Shown piece after piece: positions 53,889 through 61,610 of a DNA stretch of 64,000 nt. The position numbers and the translations under genes were made by a program. Each line of letters opens with the position of its first letter. Position 1 is the first letter of the stretch. This DNA comes from Bacillota bacterium (GTDB lineage Bacteria; Bacillota; UBA4882; UBA8346), in NCBI GenBank assembly GCA_023400055.1, contig JAEXFN010000045.1, positions 1-64,000 on the forward strand, given 5' to 3'. The notes beneath the pieces were generated by a model. The model saw only the letters and a program-made list of their open reading frames with translations, did not search any database and had not been told where the DNA came from.

Positions 53889-54861
53889 CTTTCGCTTTCC
53901 TTACTGTTTTTAATTTGAAAAGATTTTTGATCAGTGGTACCAACGACACTAAACCATTGGGCAAAATTATCGAAAAGATCAAAACAATGATACTGAAAAC
54001 AAGCCAGTAATAATCCTTCAGGAAACGTAACAGTTCAGGTAGGATAGTCACCAAAATCGCGCCAATGATATTACCGAAAACCGAACCGATTCCGCCTACC
54101 ATCATCATTACAATGAAGTTAAACGATAAATCGCTGGTAAAACCGGCCGGGTTAATATAGCCCATCAAGTGGGCATATAACGCGCCGGCAAAACTACCAT
54201 AGATAGCAGCCAAAGTAAAAGCTTTAATCTTAATGTCCGCGATATCGATGCCACAAGCTTCCACGGCATCTACATTGTCCCGGATCGCTTTAAACGCCCG
54301 TCCCCATTTCGAATTGACAATCCGGCTTGAAATAAAGATCATCATGATTGTGATCACAACCAAAAAATAATAGAAACTGATTGGGGTACTGATACTAAAT
54401 CCAAAAAAATTATAGCCTTGGATATTTGTGACACCATGGGTCCCTCCGGTAATATTGCTCAAATTGGTAAGCATTAAACGAACGATCTCGCCGAATCCCA
54501 GGGTTGTCAAAGCCAAATAAACACCTTTAACGCGTAGACTAGGATAACCCAATCCAATGCCGATCAAATATCCGGCGCCAATGGCAACGACTAAACATAG
54601 CCAAGGGGAGATATGATAATTGATAGAACATAATGCCGATAGATAAGCGCCAATTGCCATAATTCCGGCCGTACCCAAATTCATCTGCCCGGTCAGGCCG
54701 ATAATAAAATTGAGACCCAACACCACAATTAAATTAATCAAGGCTTGGTTAAACAGCGTTTGATAATAAGCGTTTTTTAACAGTAAAGGCAAGAAAAATA
54801 GCAATATAATCAATCCTACCCAAACAATGAACATTCTACTTTTTTTAATGTTCAAGGTCAT
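53851..54861 (-). CDS. livM: ABC transporter permease LivM
   Basis: A 336-residue permease with about nine helices and family motifs NLIVVLGLNFIIGLTGQMNLG, GYPSLRVKGVYLALTTLGFGEIVR and GSFAGALYAHLMGYINP. It lies 32 bases after livH and overlaps livG. Confidence 0.95.
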   Translation of the reverse strand: MTLNIKKSRMFIVWVGLIILLFFLPLLLKNAYYQTLFNQALINLIVVLGLNFIIGLTGQMNLGTAGIMAIGAYLSALCSINYHISPWLCLVVAIGAGYLIGIGLGYPSLRVKGVYLALTTLGFGEIVRLMLTNLSNITGGTHGVTNIQGYNFFGFSISTPISFYYFLVVITIMMIFISSRIVNSKWGRAFKAIRDNVDAVEACGIDIADIKIKAFTLAAIYGSFAGALYAHLMGYINPAGFTSDLSFNFIVMMMVGGIGSVFGNIIGAILVTILPELLRFLKDYYWLVFSIIVLIFSIILPNGLVSLVPLIKNLFKLKTVRKAKGGEQIGNDSAIR

Positions 54862-54893
54862 TAACCCCTTTATTTTTTAATAGCAATCCAATA

Positions 54894-55766
54894 TCAAATT
54901 GCTTTTTTACCCATGATTCCCTGAGGTCTAATTAGAAGAAACACTATCAGCAGGACAAAGGCTACAACGTCCTTATATACAGCAGGCATAAAACTGACAC
55001 AGATGTTTTCCAGGATTCCAATGAATAATCCGCCTACGATGCTTCCTGGGAGGTAACCGAATCCGCCGACCACACCAGCAGCAAAACCTTTCAAACCGAT
55101 CATCCCGGCCATATTACCGTCCACAGTAAAAATGGGAATGATTAAGATGGCAATGATTGCGCAAATCATTGAACTAAGCGCAACCGAAACTTGAATCATT
55201 TTAGGAACATTGATCCCCATTAATGCCGATGCTTCCTTGTTTTGGGCGATACAGCGCATTGCTTTTCCTATTTTCGTTTTCTGAAAAATAAGTTGCAGAC
55301 CAATGACGATTAAAATTGAAACGATAATCATGTAAATATTGGGATTGGGTAAAACAATATTGCCAATATGCGTTGTCCCATTTAAAAAGCCGCTGATCGT
55401 AAAGGGAGTCGGTCCCCAAATTAAGCGGCATGATTCCGTGATAATTCTCGCCAACATGATCGTTCCCATCACCGCAAATATATCGGAGAACATATTGCGC
55501 AAGGGATTAAAGATTCCCGCCGCTACAATGGCCCCAAAAATAGCCATGGCAATCAACGTGAAGATAAGCCCCAAAACGGGATTGAGCCCCATCCCTAAAA
55601 TAAATGTCCCACCAAAAATATAAGCCCCTAATACGATAAATTTGTCATGTCCGAAATTCACCAAGCTGCTGGAATTCCAGATTAAAGTAAATTCGATTCC
55701 TACCAATGAATAAATAAAACCCATCGCGATGCCGCTCATCAAAAGTTGCAAAATAATCTGAAGCAT
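54894..55766 (-). CDS. livH: ABC transporter permease LivH
   Basis: A 290-residue permease: MLQIILQLLMSGIAMGFIYS, NFGHDKFIVLGAYI, MRCIAQNKEASALMGINVPK and VVGGFGYLPGSIVGG are family hallmarks. The start at 55766 is set by GGAGG upstream; a longer frame to 55889 has no ribosome site. It is the first gene of the liv operon; no GTTCC site was found directly before it, so it may be read through from the LivK-like 2 gene despite the hairpin between. Confidence 0.95.
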   Translation of the reverse strand: MLQIILQLLMSGIAMGFIYSLVGIEFTLIWNSSSLVNFGHDKFIVLGAYIFGGTFILGMGLNPVLGLIFTLIAMAIFGAIVAAGIFNPLRNMFSDIFAVMGTIMLARIITESCRLIWGPTPFTISGFLNGTTHIGNIVLPNPNIYMIIVSILIVIGLQLIFQKTKIGKAMRCIAQNKEASALMGINVPKMIQVSVALSSMICAIIAILIIPIFTVDGNMAGMIGLKGFAAGVVGGFGYLPGSIVGGLFIGILENICVSFMPAVYKDVVAFVLLIVFLLIRPQGIMGKKAI

Positions 55767-55940
55767 AGTAAAAATCCTCCATTTTCCACCATTATCGAGC
55801 ATTTTGCAAGAAGACTCTTCATATTCCAAATTAATGATCGATTTTTGTTTTAACTTATCTTGATGATCGGGATGACCAACTATAAGCACAGTTCATGTGC
55901 TATAGGGCTGATTTAGCTGAGTGAAAATCGATTAAAGGAG

Positions 55941-55983
55941 GGGTATTCAAATCCGAAAACGATGAACCTAAATTTGAATACCC
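55941..55983. terminator. Hairpin between LivK-like 2 and livH
   Basis: GGGTATTCAAAT (55941-55952) pairs with ATTTGAATACCC (55972-55983). On the minus strand CTCCTTTAAT follows, a weak T tract, so termination may be partial. Confidence 0.65.
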
Positions 55984-56093
55984 ATAAGTTAACTGTCAAA
56001 CACTTTCTCAAGAGATTTTTGCCTCACTCATGCATGCATTAAAATAACATAAAGTGCTCACTGATTTATGGGTTGATACGGACATAAGTAAAA

Positions 56094-57248
56094 TTACTCT
56101 TTGACATGATCAAGGATTTGGGGCGTTTTATTCTTAATTACCGCAATACTGGCTTCATGCATTAATTCTCCTTTTTCATTGGAATAATAAGTTCCAATAG
56201 CCCCCAAAATATTCTTGGTCCGCAATAATGAATCACGAATTTTGTCACCATCGGCGCTCTTCGCTCTTTTTATTGCATCCGCCAGTACAATTACGCCCCC
56301 ATAATACGCAGCGGCATATAATTCCGCCGGAACCTTATATTTTGCTTGGAACCGCTTTTCAAAATTTTGCACCCTGGACAAAGGATCGGTCGGTACGATA
56401 TCGGTTACGCTAAACCAGCCTTCGACCCATTCCTTTTCCACCAGATTTAATACTTGATTGGTAGTGATTCCGGGCCCACAAACCACCGGAATGTTGATGT
56501 TCAATTCCTTCATTTGTCTACCCAGGATCGCCATTTCCTGATCATGGGTCCAAATAATCAGCACATCGATTTGGGCATTTTTTAGCTTAATTAATTGACC
56601 GGTCATATCTTTATCGCCCGTGTTATGGCCCTCGCTTACAAACGGCACGCGGATGCTCTTCAGGTAAGCGTCGATGACGTCCCTGCCACCGGTCCCGAAT
56701 TCATCATTGTTATAACACATACCGACTTTTTTGGCTTTTAAGTTTACTGTGGCATATTTGGCGGCCAATTTAGCCATAATCGTGTCAGAGGCTCTGATCC
56801 GAAAGATATAGGGGTTGCCCAAGTTAACCAGTTTAGGATTGGTGCCGCCGGTTAGCAGCGGAATGCCGGCCCGTTTGACGATTTGTTCGGTAGCCATGAC
56901 CGTCGAACTTAAGGTGGGGCCGACCATGGCGACAACGCCTTCGCTGACCAGTTTATTAACAGTATTTACAGCGGTTGCCGGGTTATTTTGATCGTCCTCA
57001 AATACCGCTTTCATCTTTTTGCCCAAAACACCACCCTTGGCATTGATCTCGTCAAGTGCCATGTTGACACCCTGTCTCACTTTTTCCCCATCCACAGCAA
57101 AAGCACCGGTAAGGCCGGTAGAGACGCCGATCAAAATTTCCTTCGCTGCCGCCGCAGTGGATGGTGCCGCTGAGCCAAGTCCTAATACGATTGTAAATAC
57201 CATTACGAAAACTAAAATGAACTTTAGAACGTTTTTTTGTTCCATCAT
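56094..57248 (-). CDS. Branched-chain amino acid-type binding protein (LivK-like) 2
   Basis: The 384-residue precursor has a signal peptide (NVLKFILVFVMVFTIVLGLG) and the same fold as LivK-like 1: ILIGVSTGLTGAFAVDGEKV, INAKGGVLGKKMKAVFEDDQ, AMVGPTLSSTVMATEQI. Much of the length is alignable by eye, so the two arose by duplication and may bind related ligands with one permease. Of several ATG codons, 57248 is chosen because GGAGGG is eight bases away. Two GTTCC-type sites lie upstream. Confidence 0.93.
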   Translation of the reverse strand: MMEQKNVLKFILVFVMVFTIVLGLGSAAPSTAAAAKEILIGVSTGLTGAFAVDGEKVRQGVNMALDEINAKGGVLGKKMKAVFEDDQNNPATAVNTVNKLVSEGVVAMVGPTLSSTVMATEQIVKRAGIPLLTGGTNPKLVNLGNPYIFRIRASDTIMAKLAAKYATVNLKAKKVGMCYNNDEFGTGGRDVIDAYLKSIRVPFVSEGHNTGDKDMTGQLIKLKNAQIDVLIIWTHDQEMAILGRQMKELNINIPVVCGPGITTNQVLNLVEKEWVEGWFSVTDIVPTDPLSRVQNFEKRFQAKYKVPAELYAAAYYGGVIVLADAIKRAKSADGDKIRDSLLRTKNILGAIGTYYSNEKGELMHEASIAVIKNKTPQILDHVKE

Positions 57249-57453
57249 CAACATTCCCTCCTATTTCTGTTTCTTATTCATTTCTGAATCAATTTTTTAA
57301 TTGAACAGTCGCACCTCCCTAAAGATTCTTTCGAACAAACTAGAAAACCAGGGTGTCCCGGCCTATTTCCTTTACTCCCGTCTCATAAGGAAGCGCCAGG
57401 AATGGTTTAAGCCATTTTCACCTTCAGGGATTTCATAATTTTTCAGAAGATTT

Positions 57454-57478
57454 GTTCCGTATTATGCAATATTGTTCC
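57454..57478. promoter_or_regulatory. Putative IclR operator, site e
   Basis: Two GTTCC at 20-bp spacing enclose GTATTATGCAATATT; a third, weaker repeat continues to the right. It lies about 205 bases before the LivK-like 2 start. Confidence 0.65.
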
Positions 57479-57622
57479 TTTAAATAAGCAACAATAAGAT
57501 ATGCCCCTGGATAAAACGGAAATCTCCTCTCCTCAAATTAAGCCAAATATCGCTTAATTTGAAGGTTTAAATTTCATCGTTCAATAATATCCAGTGATAT
57601 TAAGCAACGATCTCATTCCTAT

Positions 57623-57647
57623 GTTCCTTATCATGCAACTACGTTCT
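57623..57647. promoter_or_regulatory. Putative IclR operator, site f
   Basis: GTTCC and GTTCT at 20-bp spacing enclose TTATCATGCAACTAC. It lies 145 bases upstream of site e. Confidence 0.55.
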
Positions 57648-57834
57648 GTATTATAAGCTATTTTATTCGCCGTCCGATTTCAATAACCCTTTTTTCTATT
57701 CACTTTTTTGCAATTAAATTTTAATATTTTAATGCTGGATAACTCCCTATAACAACTACCGTCACCCTTTTCATTCTGGACAGTTATTTTTAATTGACAA
57801 CAATAGCCATTGGATTGTCCCAGCACGATATTAA

Positions 57835-58313
57835 ATTAACGCGTTGTGCTAGATGAACTTTGAAACTGCCTAGGATGACCGATGAGCTTATTCAGGAAAT
57901 AGCCAAGACGATGCGCTAAGATTTTGGTTTGGATACGGAAAATAAAAAGGGTTGGGATAAACTCCATCCGAAGCGAAGGGATTTGAGAAGCAATCCGAGA
58001 TTTACGGCCATGGAATTGAAACCGTAAAGACGGCGGGCGGAGGCGTTCCGGTTTCATCCCGGATTATTGGCGGAACTCACTTATCCACAAAAGATCGATC
58101 TTTTGTTAATAAAGATCGATCTGCGATGATTCCAGATCGATTTTTTGTGAATCAAGATCTAACTTTGGTGGATAAAGATCGATCTTTTGTTAATAAAGAT
58201 CGATCTGCGACGATTCCAGATCGATCTTTTGTGAATCAAGATCTAACTTTTGTGGATAAAAATCTTGATGATTGATGATTAAAGATGAAGTCTAATTAGC
58301 ACAATGCGTTAAA
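57835..58313. mobile_element. About 0.48-kb interspersed element, copy E3 (inverted relative to E2)
   Basis: ATTAACGCGTTGTGC (57835-57849) and GCACAATGCGTTAAA (58299-58313) bound a segment that, reverse-complemented, matches E2: about 240 bases of shared sequence, then array A4, then the GTCTAATTA end. The end motif next to that GTCTAATTA is in opposite orientation compared with E2, so E3 has inverted ends where E2 has direct ends. No transposase is present. Confidence 0.65.
58081..58268. repeat. 21-bp tandem array, class A, reversed (copy A4)
   Basis: Nine 21-bp units run from 58081, in reversed orientation (TTTTGTGGATAAAGATC-like). Perfect DnaA-box matches: TTATCCACA at 58081-58089 and TGTGGATAA at 58251-58259; other units have TGTTAATAA or TGTGAATCA, one mismatch away. 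The first units form an inverted pair around GATCGATC, the mirror of the end of A2. Confidence 0.9.
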
Positions 58314-58383
58314 TTAGCTCTGACGCTAACCGCCGGAGTTCCTCTCTCTACACTTTTCAGCCGTCCGTTAGCTTCCAGAAAAA

Positions 58384-58409
58384 ACAAAAAACCAGCTTTT
58401 TAGCTGGTT
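58384..58409 (-). terminator. Intrinsic terminator of the phosphatase-like gene
   Basis: On the minus strand AACCAGC pairs with GCTGGTT over TAAAAA, followed by a long T run. It lies about 90 bases beyond the stop at 58498. Confidence 0.85.
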
Positions 58410-58414
58410 ACAGA

Positions 58415-58449
58415 CTGTAGACAAATCCGGACGGTGGATTTGTCTACAG
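58415..58449. other. Perfect 14-bp hairpin next to the terminator
   Basis: CTGTAGACAAATCC (58415-58428) pairs with GGATTTGTCTACAG (58436-58449) over a seven-base loop. It lies just before the terminator on the minus transcript and may protect the 3' end. Confidence 0.6.
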
Positions 58450-58497
58450 TTCACGAAGGTTTTATATCAAGCCATAATACGTCAGTTATCAATATTC

Positions 58498-60669
58498 TCA
58501 GCGTTTTGCGGCTAGGTTCGCCTTTAATGTTTCAATTTGTTGCGCCGTCATCCCGCCGGAAAGGAGATATTTTTGCGCGGCCGCCGCCAGATCGGCTTTG
58601 TCCAAATCAGCGGTTCCCGCCATAAACTTCAGCATATCAAGGACATCGCCGGAAATCACCTGATACTTATCGGTACCCTTCTGAACGCCATAGTAGTTGA
58701 TATAACTTTGCATATAATCTTCAACAATCTCATTCTTTGAGGCGCCCATCAACGATTCAAGCAATGCCGCAAAGAATCCGGTGCGATCTTTGCCTTCGGT
58801 GCAATGGATGAGATAGGGCCCTTGATTCTCCGCCATAAAGGCAAGGCCTTTAATGATGCTTGCTTTAAACTCCGCGCTGGCATAGGCGAGTCCCATATTC
58901 AAACATAATACTCGATTATTCTTTAAAAGATCGGCATAGTATGGGGATGCAAAATCCTTGGCCGCCAGATACGTCTTAATATTCTCGGTGGAATCGGCAA
59001 GATTAATAACGGTATTTACCTTCGCCCCTTTAATGAGATTATCCGCATAGGAAGCGCGGCCCAGTTCGTTATTGATCGGGCTCGAACTGCGGTAAACCGC
59101 CCCTTTGGCAATATTGCCCGCCGTGATGCTGCGGAAATTAGCAAATATCTCATCAGAGGGATAATCCGCGCGGTTATCGGTGCGCTTTAACTTGCGAATC
59201 TCGTACTGCGTGAGATATCCCTCGCGGCCGGTCAGCATAATTGTAACTTGGTCACCCACTTTGACGTGAGCGATCTCATTAAGCTTACCATAATTGATAC
59301 ATACTGCGATATTGGTTTGTCCCGGATAGGCACGAACCAGTGGCTTACCGGCATCGACATAGTAACCGTCCAGAAATGGCGCCTCAAGCACAAAACCGTT
59401 ATCAAAGATCGCGGTTACCATGTCGCCCGTTTTAAAGCCCAATTTGTAGAAGTCCGCGATTGAAATTTCCGTCAGGGCATGCCCGTATTTTTCGATCTCT
59501 TTAACCGGACCGGATATATTGGGAGTCTTATAAACAGAATCCGCTGAGAGCTTTTTCTTAAGCGCGGCAATTTCATTGGCGGTCATGCCGTATTTCTTAA
59601 GATAGTTCTCGCTGGCCGTCGCAAGGTTGGCCCCCGAAATGTCGGTTCCCTTGGGATATCCGCAAACCACCGTGGTCAATGAAGTCACGATATTGCTGTT
59701 GGCGATGGAGTTATACTGCTCGCTTCCTTTTTTAACTCCGTAGTAGTTCTCATAGGTAACCATATAATCGGCAACGACTTCGTCAAGCTTCGCACCCATC
59801 AGCGACTCTAAGACGGCGCTGACAAAACCGGCCCGATCTTTACCCTCAGTGCAGTGGATCAGATAAGGTCCGTTATTTTCCCTCAAGAAACGGAGTCCCT
59901 TGGCCAATTTCTTCCCGAAGTCTGCCCCGGCAATATTAACGTCCATATTCAAAGCTTTAACTTTACCGGCATCATAAAGCGACTTGTAATAGTCCGAAGC
60001 AAAATCCTTGGTTCCGAAATAACCTTTAATTTCTTCAGCCGAATCCGATAAATTGAGGATCGTTGCAATCCCTACCGCTTTAGCCAACGCATTGGAATAA
60101 GCCGCGCGACCGATTTCATTATTTATCGGGCTGCTGCTTCGGTATAAAACAGCGGGCTTTATTCCGGTCGTCGTAATACTGCGGAAATTGGCAAATATTG
60201 AATCCGTGGCATAATCAGCGCGTACATTGGTGCGTTTCAGCTGACGCAGCTGATACTCGGAAAGATAACCTGCCTTTTCCGCCAACGAGAAGGTTAGCTT
60301 ATCGCCCACCTTGACATTATATTTCGTTGAAAAGTTACCCATGTTGATAGCAACAATGAGTAAATTATTGGCCTTGTCATCGCGCACTACCAGGTTTCCG
60401 GTGTCGACATCACTATAAGAGGTACAGAAGGGTATTTTAAGTACATTTGTGCTCACCGTAACATCGAGGATATCGCCCAATTGACAACCCGCATCATAGA
60501 GGGCCTTCGGTTTAATGTCCATCGTCAGGTTGCCGTATTTTTGCACCTCGGCGACAATTCCCACGACATCGGCATGGCTGTCCGCCGCCTTGACCGCCAG
60601 CGACAGTGAAAATGCCATCGCCATCACGACAACCATCAGTAGTGAAATAATTCTCTTGGTCTGTTTCAT
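58498..60669 (-). CDS. Secreted tandem tyrosine-phosphatase-like protein with duplicated N-terminal module
   Basis: The 723-residue precursor has a signal peptide (MKQTKRIISLLMVVVMAMAF). The mature part is two copies of the same two-domain unit. Each begins with a beta-rich domain (GNLTMDIKPKALYDAGCQLG and GHALTEISIADFYKLGFKTG) resembling the C-terminal domain of SAM hydroxide adenosyltransferases (DUF62). Each ends with a phosphatase domain: NFRSITTTG / NFRSITAGN, YRSSSPINNE, and the CX5R loop HCTEGKDRAGF / HCTEGKDRTGF. Both active sites look intact. GGAGG precedes the ATG. A secreted phosphatase of this form may act on phosphorylated proteins, inositol phosphates or nucleotides. Confidence 0.85.
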   Translation of the reverse strand: MKQTKRIISLLMVVVMAMAFSLSLAVKAADSHADVVGIVAEVQKYGNLTMDIKPKALYDAGCQLGDILDVTVSTNVLKIPFCTSYSDVDTGNLVVRDDKANNLLIVAINMGNFSTKYNVKVGDKLTFSLAEKAGYLSEYQLRQLKRTNVRADYATDSIFANFRSITTTGIKPAVLYRSSSPINNEIGRAAYSNALAKAVGIATILNLSDSAEEIKGYFGTKDFASDYYKSLYDAGKVKALNMDVNIAGADFGKKLAKGLRFLRENNGPYLIHCTEGKDRAGFVSAVLESLMGAKLDEVVADYMVTYENYYGVKKGSEQYNSIANSNIVTSLTTVVCGYPKGTDISGANLATASENYLKKYGMTANEIAALKKKLSADSVYKTPNISGPVKEIEKYGHALTEISIADFYKLGFKTGDMVTAIFDNGFVLEAPFLDGYYVDAGKPLVRAYPGQTNIAVCINYGKLNEIAHVKVGDQVTIMLTGREGYLTQYEIRKLKRTDNRADYPSDEIFANFRSITAGNIAKGAVYRSSSPINNELGRASYADNLIKGAKVNTVINLADSTENIKTYLAAKDFASPYYADLLKNNRVLCLNMGLAYASAEFKASIIKGLAFMAENQGPYLIHCTEGKDRTGFFAALLESLMGASKNEIVEDYMQSYINYYGVQKGTDKYQVISGDVLDMLKFMAGTADLDKADLAAAAQKYLLSGGMTAQQIETLKANLAAKR

Positions 60670-60861
60670 AGCTTTCCTCCTCAAAAATTGGTATATTGGG
60701 GTTTGTAAAACGCACCAAACAGTTGGTTTGATTTCGGGGCGGGATTCTCCTCCGTTTTTATCGAAGTATATCCTCAAATCTAGATAATGTTTCGATGTTT
60801 TTCCCATAATTTCCTGCTTGAATCCTAACAACATCCGACTCTTCAAACTTCAATCTGATGG

Positions 60862-61593
60862 CTAGAGGAACATGAAAAGACCGGTCCAAAGCAACACTCC
60901 ATAGACAATTTTCAGAAAAACGACCTCATTGGCACGATGGTGCGCTAAGTTGCCCAACCAGGCGCCAGCAGCCAAAAAGGGCAATGCGTAAAGCAACAGA
61001 ATGATTACTTGCGGGGTGATGAGGCCGGCTCTGAAATCCCTGATCAGAATGATGCTGTTCAAGGTGAGCCAGAGTAGGCAGAGGGTGGCCCGGAAATTTT
61101 CTTTGCGGGGCAACGCCTTGGTAGCGTAGACGACCACCAACGGCCCCCCGGACCCGAACGCGCCATGAACACATCCCCCCAAAAACAAGCATAATCGCGA
61201 GCCCAGCCAATGGGGAGGATTTGCCTTTGGGCCGGGATGAAAGACCTTCCATAAACCGCGCAAGGAGACGATGACCATGAAGACAGCCAGGATCTTACGG
61301 AGCACCCCCTCCGGGAACCGGGTAAAGAGCCACATCCCAACCGGCAACCCCAATCCCACATAGATTAGGATCGTCCGGAACTGCGGCCAGACAATATGGG
61401 GCCAGGCAATGATCACTACATACAAGGCTAACAAAAGCGCCAAAATGACCAGGATCGGGACAGCGGATTTGATCCCCACCAGCATGATGCAGAACGGTAA
61501 TGCCAACACGGTACAGCCAAAACCGGTGATCCCCTCCAAAAAATGGGTAGCCAAGATCACCAGGCCAAATCCTAAGGCGATCCATATGTCCAT
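60862..61593 (-). CDS. TauE/SafE-family membrane transporter
   Basis: A 243-residue protein with about eight helices, typical of the TauE/SafE (DUF81) permeases: LEGITGFGCTVLALPFCIML near the N-terminus and the second-half repeat GGCVHGAFGSGGPLVVVYAT. Members export sulfite, sulfoacetate or other small anions. It follows the ROK regulator on the same strand by 17 bases, so both are in one transcript. The substrate is unknown. Confidence 0.88.
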   Translation of the reverse strand: MDIWIALGFGLVILATHFLEGITGFGCTVLALPFCIMLVGIKSAVPILVILALLLALYVVIIAWPHIVWPQFRTILIYVGLGLPVGMWLFTRFPEGVLRKILAVFMVIVSLRGLWKVFHPGPKANPPHWLGSRLCLFLGGCVHGAFGSGGPLVVVYATKALPRKENFRATLCLLWLTLNSIILIRDFRAGLITPQVIILLLYALPFLAAGAWLGNLAHHRANEVVFLKIVYGVLLWTGLFMFL

Positions 61594-61610
61594 TGCTGTA
61601 CTCCCATTAT

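Larger units (their letters stand above)
57249..57834. other. Regulatory intergenic region before LivK-like 2
   Basis: No gene is visible. The stretch is AT-rich in its second half and contains IclR-type sites e and f, both with the GTTCC direct repeat. A promoter should lie between them and the gene, but I could not choose one. Confidence 0.5.

Noticed and set aside
57836..58057. 73-residue basic protein inside element E3
   Set aside because: The E2 copy lacks the ATG, and differences between copies fall in all codon positions.
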